A stretch of DNA of 64,000 bases from Bordetella genomosp. 12. Its GTDB lineage: Bacteria > Pseudomonadota > Gammaproteobacteria > Burkholderiales > Burkholderiaceae_B. The position numbers and the translations under genes were made by a program. Below are positions 21,683-33,246 of this stretch, piece after piece. The notes under the pieces are model-generated. The model was not told the DNA's origin. It did not search any database and was given only the letters and a program-made list of their open reading frames with translations. The stretch spans positions 1,178,001 through 1,242,000 of the forward strand of contig NZ_NEVU01000003.1 in NCBI RefSeq assembly GCF_002261355.1, given 5' to 3'. Numbering within the stretch: position 1 is the stretch's first letter; each line of letters opens with the position of its first letter.

Positions 21683-23272
21683 ATGTCAGAACAAGAGTTG
21701 AAACTGCACGTCCCCGCCGCCGCGGTCGACGGCGTCAAACAGGAAATCGCCGCACGCCAGGCCACGCGCCTGCCTCTGCGCGCCATGTATTTCGATACAC
21801 CCGAGCGCGAGCTGGTCAGGGCGCGCATCGCCTTGCGTCTGCGCCAGGAAGGCGACACCTGGGTGCAGACCGTCAAGATGCCGGGCGCCAATGCGATCAG
21901 CCGCATCGAGCTCAATCACATTCGTCCCGGCCCGGTGCTCGATCTGTCGGTCTACGCCGGCACCGAGGTGGGCGACGCCCTGGCGCGCATTCAGGGACAA
22001 CTGGGTGTGCGCTACGAGACCGATGTGCAGCGCCTGCTCTGTAAGCTGCGGGCCCGCGAGGGCACGATCGAAGCCGCCCTGGACCTGGGCGTGCTGCGCG
22101 CTGGCGGGTTGGAACTGCCGATCTGCGAGGTCGAGTTCGAGCTGCTCTCCGGCCGCCCTCAGGCGATCTTCAGCGTGGCGCGCAGTTGGCAGCAGCGCCA
22201 CGGACTGGTGCTGGACTCACGCAGTAAATCCGAGCGCGGCGATGCGCTGGCGCAACTGGCCGCCGCGCTGCAGCTGGCGGGCGACGAAGCCACCGCCCAG
22301 CAGATCGTGGCGCGTTTCTGGGCCCCGCGGAACGCGGCCAGCGTCAAGCTCGGCGCGGAGATGACGCCCGTGCAGGCGATGAGCCGGGTGGGCGACGAAT
22401 GCCTGGAGCAGATCATCCGCAATGCGGCGATGCTGGCCGAAGTGGACACGGCCGGGGTGTACGCCGCGGGCGGCCCCGAGCATGTCCATCAACTGCGCGT
22501 GGGCATGCGCCGCCTGCGCTCGGCATGGAGCCTTTTCGACGGCGTCGTCGAAGCCGCGCCCGAGCCCTTGCAGGCGGGGTTGCGGGAATACTTCGGCGCA
22601 CTGGGCGCCAGCCGCGACCAGGATGTGCTGGCCGACACCATCATCCCCGCGCTCACCGAAGCCGGCATGCCCGACATCCCGGTCGAACCCGTAGCACGAG
22701 GCGCCGATGCGCGGGCGCTATGCGGCGGCGCGGCCTTCCAGAGCTGGCTGCTGGACTTATACGAATGGAGCATGAATGTGCGTCCGGCCCCGGGCACCCA
22801 GGGGCTGCCCGCCGCGGTGGTGAGCGACGGCTTGCCTATCGAACCGGCCATCATCCCGCTGGACGCCGCGCCGCCCAAGCCGACACTGCAACCCTTTCTG
22901 GCCGGACGGCTGCGTAAATGGCATAAACAGGTCGTCTCGCAAGGCCGGCAGTTTGCCGATCTGGAGCTCGAAGCACGCCATGAACTGCGCAAACGCGCCA
23001 AGCGGCTGCGCTACGCGCTGACGTTCGCGGAATCCCTGCTGCCCAGCGCACGGCTGCGCGCGTATCGCAAGCAACTGGCGCGAGTGCAGGATCTGCTGGG
23101 CGAAATCAATGATCTGGCGGTCGCCGCGGAGCACTATCGGGCGCAGACGCTGCATCATCCGCAGGCCTGGTTCGCCCTGGGCTGGATCGCGGCCCGCCTG
23201 GAGACGCTGGCCGCCGAGGCCCAGCCCACGTTCGTGAAGCTGGCCGGCGGCAAGGCTTTCTGGAAGCGCTGA
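21683..23272 (+). CDS. CYTH-CHAD domain protein, probable inorganic triphosphatase
   Basis: 529 residues. The N-terminal CYTH domain opens with the diagnostic ExExK motif (EQELK, residues 3-7) and carries the paired basic/acidic strands (LRARIALRLRQEGDTWVQTVK). The C-terminal CHAD domain (about 240-529) is helical and rich in conserved His and Arg (HQLRVGMRRLRSAW, HELRKRAKRLRY), a polyphosphate-associated fold. The family includes E. coli YgiF, which cleaves inorganic triphosphate. ATG 21683 is chosen so that the ExExK motif is N-terminal; GTG 21668 is possible. Single gene. Confidence 0.9.
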   Translation: MSEQELKLHVPAAAVDGVKQEIAARQATRLPLRAMYFDTPERELVRARIALRLRQEGDTWVQTVKMPGANAISRIELNHIRPGPVLDLSVYAGTEVGDALARIQGQLGVRYETDVQRLLCKLRAREGTIEAALDLGVLRAGGLELPICEVEFELLSGRPQAIFSVARSWQQRHGLVLDSRSKSERGDALAQLAAALQLAGDEATAQQIVARFWAPRNAASVKLGAEMTPVQAMSRVGDECLEQIIRNAAMLAEVDTAGVYAAGGPEHVHQLRVGMRRLRSAWSLFDGVVEAAPEPLQAGLREYFGALGASRDQDVLADTIIPALTEAGMPDIPVEPVARGADARALCGGAAFQSWLLDLYEWSMNVRPAPGTQGLPAAVVSDGLPIEPAIIPLDAAPPKPTLQPFLAGRLRKWHKQVVSQGRQFADLELEARHELRKRAKRLRYALTFAESLLPSARLRAYRKQLARVQDLLGEINDLAVAAEHYRAQTLHHPQAWFALGWIAARLETLAAEAQPTFVKLAGGKAFWKR

Positions 23273-23284
23273 CCCTGGCGCCAG

Positions 23285-23309
23285 GCTTGCGGGCGCGCGG
23301 CCCGCAAGC
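23285..23309. terminator. Hairpin between convergent CYTH-CHAD gene and ftsY
   Basis: GCTTGCGGGC-GCGCG-GCCCGCAAGC, a perfect 10-bp stem 13 bases beyond one stop and 22 bases beyond the other. No T run, so a weak bidirectional terminator at best. Confidence 0.55.
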
Positions 23310-23330
23310 AGGCCGCCCACCCGCCACGCC

Positions 23331-24602
23331 TCAATCGGCCAGCAGCGCGGAGGCGAACTCCTCGGCCACAAAGGGTTGCAGGTCTTCGAGGCCCTCGCCC
23401 ACACCGATCCAGTAGACCGGCACGGGCCGCACGCCCTGGCTGCCCGCGGCCACCGCCGCCAGCGTGCCGCCCTTGGCGGTGCCGTCCAGCTTGGTCACGA
23501 CCAGGCCGGTCAGTTGGATGGCGGCATCGAAAGCGCGGATCTGCGCCAGCGCGTTTTGCCCGGTATTGCCGTCGACCACCAGCAACACCTCGTGCGGCGC
23601 GCTGGCGTCGGCCTTGCCCACGACGCGGCGGATCTTCTTGAGCTCTTCCATCAGATGCAACTGCGTGGGCAGACGCCCGGCGGTGTCTATCATGACCACG
23701 CCGACGCCCCGGGCGCGGCCCGCATTGACGGCGTCAAACGCCACGGCGGCCGGATCGCCACCCTCTTGGGCGATGACGGTGACGTTGTTGCGGCTGCCCC
23801 ATTCGATCAGTTGCTCGCGTGCGGCGGCGCGGAAGGTGTCGCCCGCGGCCAACAGCACGCTGGCACCCTGGCGCTGGAAGGTGTGCGCCAGCTTGCCGAT
23901 GGAGGTGGTTTTGCCCGCGCCGTTGACGCCGGCGATCATCACCACCAGCGGCTGCGTGCGCTTGAGATCAAAGCTGCGCTCCAGCGGCTTGAGATGTTGC
24001 GTCAGCAACTGACGCAACGCGGTCTTGACCTGGGCGGCGTCTTCGATGCGTTCTTTCTTGACGCGGGCGCGCAGTTCGGTGAGCAGCTTGTCGGTGGCCT
24101 CGATGCCGGCATCGGCCATGATGAGCGCCGACTCCAGTTCTTCGAACAGGTTCTCATCGACTTTGACGCCGACGAAAATGCCGCCGATGCTCTGCCCCGT
24201 ACGCGCCAGGCCTTGCTTGAGCCGGCTGAGCCAAGAGGATTTCTTGGGCGCGGCGGCGGCTTCGGGCTCGGCAGCCGGCACGGGCGCGGCAGGCGGCACG
24301 CTGGCCGGCGCCGGCGCCGCGGTTGGCGTTGGCGTTGGGGCGGGTGCTGGGACGGGTGCCGGTGCCGGTGCCGGCGCGACGGGCGCGGGGCTGGGCGCGG
24401 CCGGCGCCGCGGCGGGCCGAGGCACGGCCACCGGCGGCGGCGCGGCGGGTGCCGGCGCGGACGGGACGGGGGCCGGGGAGACCGGGGACGGAGCAGCGGG
24501 CGGCGAGACGGGCTCGGCCGGCTGGGTGACGGGCTCCGGCGGCGGCGCGGGCGTGGCCGGCGCGGCGGGCGGAGGGGTCTTTTTCTTGAAGAAGCTGAAC
24601 AT
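23331..24602 (-). CDS. ftsY: Signal recognition particle receptor FtsY
   Basis: 423-residue SRP receptor GTPase, which docks ribosome-SRP complexes at the membrane. After MFSFFKKKTPPP comes a Pro/Ala-rich, low-acid N-terminal region (to about 115) in place of the acidic A domain of E. coli. The NG domain has the P-loop GVNGAGKTT, DTAGRLPT, TKLDGTAKGG and GVGEGLEDLQPF. The start at 24602 gives the standard N-terminal membrane-binding patch. It diverges from rsmD with 72 bases between, the usual ftsY-rsmD pairing. Confidence 0.97.
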   Translation of the reverse strand: MFSFFKKKTPPPAAPATPAPPPEPVTQPAEPVSPPAAPSPVSPAPVPSAPAPAAPPPVAVPRPAAAPAAPSPAPVAPAPAPAPVPAPAPTPTPTAAPAPASVPPAAPVPAAEPEAAAAPKKSSWLSRLKQGLARTGQSIGGIFVGVKVDENLFEELESALIMADAGIEATDKLLTELRARVKKERIEDAAQVKTALRQLLTQHLKPLERSFDLKRTQPLVVMIAGVNGAGKTTSIGKLAHTFQRQGASVLLAAGDTFRAAAREQLIEWGSRNNVTVIAQEGGDPAAVAFDAVNAGRARGVGVVMIDTAGRLPTQLHLMEELKKIRRVVGKADASAPHEVLLVVDGNTGQNALAQIRAFDAAIQLTGLVVTKLDGTAKGGTLAAVAAGSQGVRPVPVYWIGVGEGLEDLQPFVAEEFASALLAD

Positions 24603-24660
24603 GAGCAAAAGTATATTCGGGATCGCCATCACCACGCTGCGACCGGCTACTATTCGCGCC

Positions 24661-24666
24661 AGGAGG
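24661..24666 (+). promoter_or_regulatory. Consensus ribosome binding site that sets the rsmD start
   Basis: AGGAGG lies eight bases before TTG at 24675. There is no ATG or GTG in frame nearby that would give the family N-terminus, so this perfect site supports the rare TTG start. Confidence 0.8.
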
Positions 24667-24674
24667 TTCCGTTC

Positions 24675-25295
24675 TTGAAGCAATCCGCAAGCGGCGCACG
24701 CGCCATACGCATCGTCGGCGGCCAGTTCCGCCGCACTCCGATCACCGTGCCGGATGTCCCCGGCCTGCGGCCCACGCCCGACCGGGTGCGTGAAACCCTG
24801 TTCAACTGGTTGAGCCACCTCTGGCAGGACGGCTTCCACGACAAGCGCGTGCTGGATCTGTTTGCCGGCAGCGGCGCGCTCGGGCTGGAAGCCGCCTCGC
24901 GCGGGGTGGCCCAGGTTCAGATGGTCGAGCGCGACCGCGCGGCGGTGTCCGCGCTGCGGACGCTGCGCGACAAACTGAAGGCCGAGCAGGTCCGCATCCA
25001 TGCGGGCGACGCCATGCATGCCCTCGCGCGCATGGACGCATCGCGCTTTGATCTGGTGCTGCTGGACCCGCCTTTCGGGCAGGGCTGGCTGGAGCGGATC
25101 TGGCCCTTGCTGCCCGCCGTGCTGGACGACGGCGCCCTGGTCTATGTGGAATCGGAAGCGCCGCTCGCCCCGCCCGCGGGTTTTGAGCTTTTACGCAACG
25201 GTAAAGCCGGCGCTGTCCATTACGGTTTGCTCCAGTTTGCTGCATTGCGGAAAACGGACAATAATCCGGTTTCGGAGGATGGTGTAACGCCATAA
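24675..25295 (+). CDS. rsmD: 16S rRNA (guanine966-N2)-methyltransferase
   Basis: 206-residue RsmD, which methylates G966 of 16S rRNA. The N-terminal IRIVGGQFRRTPITVP (11-26) and RPTPDRVRETLFNWL (32-46) are hallmarks, the SAM loop is DLFAGSGALGLEA (61-73) and the catalytic motif is LLDPPF (129-134). The start is TTG at 24675 behind AGGAGG. coaD follows 23 bases later, an arrangement conserved across many proteobacteria. Confidence 0.95.
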   Translation: MKQSASGARAIRIVGGQFRRTPITVPDVPGLRPTPDRVRETLFNWLSHLWQDGFHDKRVLDLFAGSGALGLEAASRGVAQVQMVERDRAAVSALRTLRDKLKAEQVRIHAGDAMHALARMDASRFDLVLLDPPFGQGWLERIWPLLPAVLDDGALVYVESEAPLAPPAGFELLRNGKAGAVHYGLLQFAALRKTDNNPVSEDGVTP

Positions 25296-25303
25296 ACAAA
25301 TAA

Positions 25304-27346
<2,043 letters not shown>

Positions 27347-27350
<4 letters not shown>

Positions 27351-27730
27351 CCAGGCCAGCGCACCGATTCCATATCGGGATGCACTTTGAGCAGGCGCGC
27401 CGGGATGCCCAGATAGTTGGACATCCAGGCCGAGGCCAGCTCGCCCTCATCGACCACGTCGACCGTCTGCTCGCCGATCAGAATTTGATAGCGCACGCTG
27501 TCGTCGTCCTCGATGACGTCCAGCGGGATGTCCAGGCGCAGCATGCCCGGGGCCCGCAACACCAGATATCCCAGCCGCAGTTCGATGCCGATCTCGGCCA
27601 GCCGGGGTGCGAGCTCACGCGTGAGCCACTGCCCGGCATCGTTGCTGATCAGCCAGCGGCGGTGATAGCCGGCCGCCTGTGCCTGGCCGGTCAGGCCGCA
27701 CTCGGCCACGGGTTGATAGCTGGCGCTCAT
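27347..27730 (-). CDS. Stand-alone MOSC N-terminal beta-barrel domain protein
   Basis: 127 residues that match only the N-terminal barrel of MOSC proteins such as YcbX: RRWLISNDAGQWLTRELAPRLAEI, LRLDIPLDV and VDEGELASAWMSNYLGIPARLLKV. The catalytic MOSC domain with its molybdenum-cofactor cysteine is missing; the protein ends where that domain would begin. The start at 27730 overlaps the asmA stop (ATGA), so it is coupled to asmA. Function unknown. Its stop overlaps the end of the convergent BenE-like gene by four bases. Confidence 0.8.
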
Positions 27731-30213
27731 TTGCCCAGAATGCCCTTGAGCGCCTTGCCCACTTCGCTTTTGCCGGACTTGCCGCCCAGCGCATCCTTGA
27801 TCTTGCTCTCCACGCCGCGCTTGAGCAGCGAACCGGCGATGTCGCGCCACTGCACGGTATAGACCGGCTTGTCGAACGTGCCGCTGATGAGCACGGGCAC
27901 GGGCAGATTACGCAGATCGGCCAGATCCTTGCCTTCATTGCTGGTGTTGACCACGCGCGCGATCGCCACGAAGTTGATGGCGCTGTTGACGAAGTCGATG
28001 GTGGCGGGGCTGCCCTGCGTGACGCGCAGATAATCCGTGGCGATGTCCAGGCGCTTGACCGTGCCCACCCCCTTGGCCAGCGTCATATCGCCTTCCATGG
28101 CGGTGAAGGCCGTCTGGCGCGAGTTATCCGCGGCAAAAGACATTTCCTGAGACTGGCTCACCACGGCCTTGAGGTCGCGCAGCGTTTGAGACAGGTTGAT
28201 GCCTTTGAGCGCCCCATTGCGCAGGCGCACTTGCACCGAACCGGCCAGATTGTTGGTCAGCGCGTACGTGTTGGCGCCCGCGGTGCTCAGATCGAGCGTG
28301 AGGCTGCCGGACCCGGACAAAGCATCCTGCTTGGCCACGTCGACCAGCAGGGGCTCGATGGCGATGCCGGTGAGGTTGAGCTTGGCCGCCATCTGGTTGC
28401 CCTCGGCCGCGTTGACCGACAGGCTGCCCGCCAGTTTGCCGCTGTAGAGATCCGCGGCCAGCGCAGAAATGTCCAGCTTGCCTTTCTCGAGTTTGATGTT
28501 GGCGCCGACCTGCGCGGCCTTCAGGCCCCGCACGACCAACTGCCCTATTTTGACGGAGCCCGTGGCGCTCGGGCCCACCAGCCCGGACAGGTTGATGCTG
28601 TCGTCACTGGGTTTGGCGGGCGCGGCCGGTTTGGCCGGCGGCTTGGACTCATCCTGCTTGCCGTCGCCGGCGGGCTTGGCCGGCGCCGCGCCGACCGGCG
28701 GCACGAGCTTGTCCAGATCGAGGGTGTCGACGGCCAGCGCGAACTTGAGTTGCGGCTGGGCCGAGAGCTGGGACAGATCGGCGGTCAGGTCGAATTTGCC
28801 GCCTTCGAGGACGGCGTTGATCTTGGCGCTGGCCAGATCCTTGAGCAGATCGGCCGACAGGCTGCCGATCACCGGGATCTGCAGGCTGCCCTTGGGCAGC
28901 GCCGGATCGGTGATGTTGACGTCGCCCTTGAGCGCGGACAGGCCAATGACCCGCGGCACCAGACGCAAGGCGACCGGCGAAGCGAAGGACGCTTTGACGA
29001 CGCGCTCGCCCTGCTTGAAGCTGCCGTCGACCTTGGCTTCTTTGATGTCCAGCTCGGACGCATTACCGCTGATGCCGGTCAGGCCAAAGCTGGTGTCGAG
29101 CGTCTGGGTGCGCACCCGGCCCGTGAGGGCATCGCCGCCGGCCGAGGTCGGCGAGACATGCAGGTTGGGCGTGTCGAGCGCGAACTCGAACGGCCCGTCC
29201 GGCGCCGCACCCTTGGCGCGCACCGCGAGTTTTTCGACCTGCAACTGCGTCTTGTGCGGATCCAGCGAGAGCTTGGGCACCGCCAGACTGGCCTCCACCC
29301 CGGTCAGCCTGGTCGCAGCGTGAGCGATGTCGCCCTGAAACAGTAATTCCAGGCCGGCCACATCCAGCGAGGACGTCGCGCCATTGAACGCCAGGTTGCC
29401 GCGCATCACCAGGCTCTTGGCCTGCGCGCTGGGGATCTGGCCGTCCATGCGCAGGTCCAGCCGCTGCGCCGAATAACGCTTGGCCGCCGGATCCAGACGT
29501 AGCAAGGCCTGGCCGGTGAGGTTGGCGTCAAAGCGCGGATCGCCGCCTTCGACGCGCGCCGTCAGGCTGACATCAAACGGCTGATTGAACGTGACCCGCC
29601 CCGTGTTGGCATTGAGCTGCGTGACCGAGACCGCCATCCCCGTCATGGCGTCCTGCATCTGCAGTTCGCCGTCTTTGAGGTCCAGCCCGGCGATATCGAT
29701 CTGCATGCTGCGCGGCGCCTTGACCGTGCCGCTGGTCAGGGCCTGCGCAGCACCCGCGATGGCGCCGGCCGTGGCCTCGGCCGCGTTGGCCGGAACCGCG
29801 GAGCTTTGCACCGAGTCGCCCACGAGATTCTCGAAATTGAAGTGCCCGTTCTTGTCGCGCATGATGCGCGCCTTGAAGCCGTTGATCGTGACGTGATCGA
29901 CCACCAGATTGTCGGACAGCAACGGCCAGACAGCCACGGCCAGACGCATGCTGTCGATGGAGGCGAAGGTCTCGGGGCTCTTGGTTTCGGACAGCGAGAC
30001 GCCTTGCACCGACAGGCCGATGCGCGGGAAGAGCGACAGCTCGATCTCGCCGTCGATGGTCAGCGTGCGCTGATAGCGCTCCTGAACCAGCTCCTCAAGC
30101 TTGTACTTGTAGGCGTTGGGATCGAAGGTCAGCAGGAAGATGGCCGCACCGACGACCGCCACCAGCACCAGCACCACCAAGCCTATCAAAATGCGCTTGA
30201 ACCACGTCTTCAT
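27727..30213 (-). CDS. AsmA family protein
   Basis: 828-residue AsmA-like protein: one N-terminal membrane anchor (KRILIGLVVLVLVAVVGAAIFLL, about 6-27) followed by a long periplasmic region with beta-rich AsmA repeats. LVVDHVTINGFKARIMRDKNGHFNFENLV near residue 90 and the C-terminal LRNGALKGINL..LRDLKAV, TFDKPVYTVQWRDIAGSLLK are family marks. A Pro/Ala/Lys linker lies near residues 510-530. Family members act in phospholipid or outer-membrane homeostasis. It is followed by the coupled MOSC-N gene. Confidence 0.9.
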   Translation of the reverse strand: MKTWFKRILIGLVVLVLVAVVGAAIFLLTFDPNAYKYKLEELVQERYQRTLTIDGEIELSLFPRIGLSVQGVSLSETKSPETFASIDSMRLAVAVWPLLSDNLVVDHVTINGFKARIMRDKNGHFNFENLVGDSVQSSAVPANAAEATAGAIAGAAQALTSGTVKAPRSMQIDIAGLDLKDGELQMQDAMTGMAVSVTQLNANTGRVTFNQPFDVSLTARVEGGDPRFDANLTGQALLRLDPAAKRYSAQRLDLRMDGQIPSAQAKSLVMRGNLAFNGATSSLDVAGLELLFQGDIAHAATRLTGVEASLAVPKLSLDPHKTQLQVEKLAVRAKGAAPDGPFEFALDTPNLHVSPTSAGGDALTGRVRTQTLDTSFGLTGISGNASELDIKEAKVDGSFKQGERVVKASFASPVALRLVPRVIGLSALKGDVNITDPALPKGSLQIPVIGSLSADLLKDLASAKINAVLEGGKFDLTADLSQLSAQPQLKFALAVDTLDLDKLVPPVGAAPAKPAGDGKQDESKPPAKPAAPAKPSDDSINLSGLVGPSATGSVKIGQLVVRGLKAAQVGANIKLEKGKLDISALAADLYSGKLAGSLSVNAAEGNQMAAKLNLTGIAIEPLLVDVAKQDALSGSGSLTLDLSTAGANTYALTNNLAGSVQVRLRNGALKGINLSQTLRDLKAVVSQSQEMSFAADNSRQTAFTAMEGDMTLAKGVGTVKRLDIATDYLRVTQGSPATIDFVNSAINFVAIARVVNTSNEGKDLADLRNLPVPVLISGTFDKPVYTVQWRDIAGSLLKRGVESKIKDALGGKSGKSEVGKALKGILGK

Positions 30214-30657
30214 TGCCGCCCCGTCGATAACTCGACTTGGAATATTCCCAAAGGGCCGGCCCCTGGAGACCGGCATGTTTGCCGTGGCAGCCCTTCGCCA
30301 ACCAGGGCTGCCCGCGTTGGCGGCAAGCCACATCGACCTGGTCAACGGGACAAGGCGCAGGTAGGGGGAAAGGGAGCGCAACGGCTAGATCCGGGCGCAG
30401 TGCGCCGGATACCGCTATCGTAACAAATCGGGGGCGTGTAAAAGAGAATGCCGCGCATTCGGGAAGACAAAACCCCCGGGTTTGATCAAGGATAAGGGAA
30501 AATCCCAGGCCCTGTTTGCGGCAAAACCCGAAAAACGGCGCGCGCGCCGGCGTTTTCCCAGTGCGCGCCGGCAGGTTTTGTTGCGCAATGCCGAGTTTTG
30601 CAACGCGACAAGGCCGGCGCCTGCCCGGCCGGAAGTCGTCTAGAATCCTCAGCCATC
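30214..30657. other. Divergent intergenic region, asmA to DUF2946-like gene
   Basis: About 440 bases without a convincing gene. It contains a small inverted repeat GAATG-CCGCG-CATTC (30446-30460), a near-palindrome AAACCC..GGGTTT around 30470-30483 and a bulged hairpin with AAAACG/CGTTTT ends (30532-30556) that could end a short transcript. Promoters for the two divergent genes must lie here, but I cannot assign hexamers. Confidence 0.5.
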
Positions 30658-31053
30658 ATGCCCGCTCCGACCCACCGCCTGCCGCGATACCGCGCCGCCT
30701 TCTGGCTGGCGCTGGTGCTTTTCGCGCTCAAGGCCATGGTGCCGCAGGGATTCATGCCCGGCTCGGCGCGGGGCGGCACATTGATCCAGCTGTGCTCGGC
30801 CGCCGGCCCGGTCTGGGTGCAAGGCCCGGCCAAGGCCGACCACGCGCCCGATGAGCGGCATGCCGCGCAGGCGGCCGCCTGCGCCGTCGGCGCCGCCGTG
30901 GCCGCCGCGGCCTTGCTGGGCGCGCCGCCCAGCCCAGTGCCGGTCGCAGAAAAGATCTTCCCGGTAGCGGCGCGCGCACCGCCGACCCGGCGCGCCTACC
31001 CCGTCCTGAACGCGCCGCTCGGCGCACGCGCCCCACCTTTGTCTCTCGCCTGA
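30658..31053 (+). CDS. Small DUF2946-like membrane/exported protein
   Basis: 131 residues. A hydrophobic N-terminal segment (FWLALVLFALKAMVPQGFMPG) is followed by LIQLCSAAGPVWV and an Ala-rich second hydrophobic stretch (AACAVGAAVAAAALLGAPP). The pattern is that of DUF2946 proteins, often found before TonB receptors or copper genes. The Cys/His spacing of the classical family is only partly kept, so assignment is moderate. Start at 30658 chosen as the Met nearest the hydrophobic segment. The TonB receptor follows after 75 bases. Confidence 0.65.
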   Translation: MPAPTHRLPRYRAAFWLALVLFALKAMVPQGFMPGSARGGTLIQLCSAAGPVWVQGPAKADHAPDERHAAQAAACAVGAAVAAAALLGAPPSPVPVAEKIFPVAARAPPTRRAYPVLNAPLGARAPPLSLA

Positions 31054-31128
31054 TCGACGCCGGCCTGCTGCCGGCGTGTTTCCTGCCGCGCGCCACGCGC
31101 GGCCGTCCCCGATCTGAACGAGAACTTC

Positions 31129-33234
31129 ATGCCTATCTCATCCGTCAGGATGTTCCTGGCTGCGCTTTGCTGCGCGCCAGGCGTGTCTTGCGCCGCGTCC
31201 GTCGCCACCTTGCCCGGCATCGCCGTGCATAGCGATGACCCGGACAGCCTGCTCCTCGAATCCGCCGCCACCGGAACGCTGCTGGGGCTCACCCCGTTGC
31301 AGACGCCGGCCAGCATCGAAATCATCGACAGCGCCCAATTGCGCGAACGCGCCGCGCCCACCGCCATCGACGCCATCACCCAGGCCACCGGCATCAGTGC
31401 CATGCGCCATCCCGGCAATGGCGGCTCTTCGCTGTCCTCGCGCGGCTTCAGCGACAGCAACTCGGTCGCCCTGCTCTACGACGGCGTGCGCCAGTTCGGC
31501 GGCGTGGGCCAGACCTTCGTCTACGACCCCTGGGCGGTCGAGCGCATCGAAGTGCTGCGCGGCCCGGCCTCCGTGCTCTATGGCGAGGGGGCGATCGGCG
31601 GGGTGGTGAATGTGATCCCGCGCAAACCCGCCCCCGGACCCATCGAGAACGAACTCCAGCTCACCGCGGGCACGCACGATACGCAACGCCTGGGCTTTGG
31701 CAGTGGCGGCTCATTGGATGACCGCTGGTCATATCGCCTGGATGTCAGCGGCAATCACACCGATGGCGGCATGAGCCTGGGTGACAGCCGCAACGCCGCC
31801 GTGACGGCCGGCCTGCGCCTGGACGTCTCGCCTGAGCTGAGCCTGACGCTCACGCAGGCGTTCTCCTGGCAGGAACCCATCCGCTACTTCGGCACGCCGC
31901 TGGTCGACGGCGAGCTGGACTTTGGGCTGCGGCATCAGAACTACAACGTGGCCGACAGCAAGATTGTCTACCGCGACCACCGCAGCGAGCTGAAGGCGGA
32001 ATGGACACCCAACCCGGCCACCCGCGTGCGGGCCCGGGTCTACTACCTCGGCAGCGACCGCGACTATCGCGATGCCGAGGAGTACCGCTGGCTGCCCTCG
32101 GGGATGATAGAACGCAGCGCCTACACCGACATCCGGCATGATCAATCGCAAACCGGCGCGGTGATGGACGCCAGCTTCGACGGCCACCTCCTCGGCCTGC
32201 GCAACACCGTGGCGATCGGGGTGGAACGCAACCGCGCCTCGCTCAAGCACACCAACAACTCGCCCTATGGGGGGACGTCGCTGGTCGACCCCTACGAGGT
32301 GAACCATGGCGACTTCATGAACCTGGCCGGCACCACGCCTCGCTACCGCAACACCGCCGAACAGTACGCGCTGTTTGCCGAGGATCGCCTGATGCTGACC
32401 GAGCGATGGTCGATTCTGGCCGGCATGCGTTACGACCACATCGACCTCAAGCGCCAGGATCTGGTGGCGGGCCAGACGGCTTATCGCACCCGTTTCAACA
32501 ATGTGGGCTGGCGTGTGGGAACGGTCTATGCCTTCACGCCCGATGTCTCGGTCTATGCCCAGTACGCGCAAGCGGCCGATCCGGTGGGCAGCCTGCTGCT
32601 GCTGTCGCCCGCCAACAAAGATTTCGACCTGTCCACCGGCAGGCAGGTCGAGGTCGGCGTCAAGCAGGTGTTCTGGGATCAGCGCGGCCAATGGACGCTG
32701 GCTGCCTACCATCTGCGCAAAGACCACTTGCTCAGCCGCGATCCCGCCGACCCCAGCCTAAGGGTGCAGGTCGGCGCGCAATCCAGCCGGGGGCTGGAGG
32801 CCACGCTGGGCCTGCAGCTCACCGCCGCCTGGCGCCTGGATCTGAATGCCGCCCTGCTGCGCGCGCGTTACGACGACTTCAGCGAATCCCAATCCGGCCA
32901 GACCGTTTCGCGCGCCGGCGATGTCCCGACCGACGTGCCGCAAAAGCTCGCCAACGCCTGGCTGAGTTGGCGCTTCGCCCCGCAATGGACCGCGGCGGCT
33001 GGCCTGCGCTATGTCGGCCGGCGCTACGCCGACGCGGCCAACACGCTCGAGATGGCGGGCTACACCACGACCGATCTGGCCCTCATCTGGCAGGCGCGCC
33101 CCGACCTCACGCTCGCGCTGCGCGGCTACAACGTGTTCGACCGTCAGTACGCGGAGACCGCCTATTACAACCAGACCCAATGGCTCATCGGCGAAGGACG
33201 GCGCCTGGAACTGAGCGCCAACTACCGATTCTGA
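31129..33234 (+). CDS. TonB-dependent outer-membrane receptor, no STN domain
   Basis: 701 residues: signal peptide (FLAALCCAPGVSCA), direct plug (about 45-175, QTPASIEIIDSAQLRERAAP, RIEVLRGPASVLYGEGAIGGVVNVIPRKP) and a beta-barrel ending in YRF. It lacks an STN domain, so it is not a sigma-linked sensor. The end NVFDRQYAETAYYNQTQWLIGEGRRLELSANYRF is usual for receptors of iron or copper chelates. It sits between a DUF2946-like gene and a PepSY protein, an arrangement that suggests metal uptake. Confidence 0.92.
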   Translation: MPISSVRMFLAALCCAPGVSCAASVATLPGIAVHSDDPDSLLLESAATGTLLGLTPLQTPASIEIIDSAQLRERAAPTAIDAITQATGISAMRHPGNGGSSLSSRGFSDSNSVALLYDGVRQFGGVGQTFVYDPWAVERIEVLRGPASVLYGEGAIGGVVNVIPRKPAPGPIENELQLTAGTHDTQRLGFGSGGSLDDRWSYRLDVSGNHTDGGMSLGDSRNAAVTAGLRLDVSPELSLTLTQAFSWQEPIRYFGTPLVDGELDFGLRHQNYNVADSKIVYRDHRSELKAEWTPNPATRVRARVYYLGSDRDYRDAEEYRWLPSGMIERSAYTDIRHDQSQTGAVMDASFDGHLLGLRNTVAIGVERNRASLKHTNNSPYGGTSLVDPYEVNHGDFMNLAGTTPRYRNTAEQYALFAEDRLMLTERWSILAGMRYDHIDLKRQDLVAGQTAYRTRFNNVGWRVGTVYAFTPDVSVYAQYAQAADPVGSLLLLSPANKDFDLSTGRQVEVGVKQVFWDQRGQWTLAAYHLRKDHLLSRDPADPSLRVQVGAQSSRGLEATLGLQLTAAWRLDLNAALLRARYDDFSESQSGQTVSRAGDVPTDVPQKLANAWLSWRFAPQWTAAAGLRYVGRRYADAANTLEMAGYTTTDLALIWQARPDLTLALRGYNVFDRQYAETAYYNQTQWLIGEGRRLELSANYRF

Positions 33235-33246
33235 GGAGACCCCAGT

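Noticed and set aside
23376-24660. Upstream extension of the rsmD frame across ftsY
   Set aside because: The frame stays open by chance on the strand opposite ftsY; the AGGAGG-TTG start gives the correct family N-terminus.
30598-30657. Upstream ATG start for the DUF2946-like gene
   Set aside because: It would add 20 polar residues before the hydrophobic signal-like segment, which suits the start at 30658 better.
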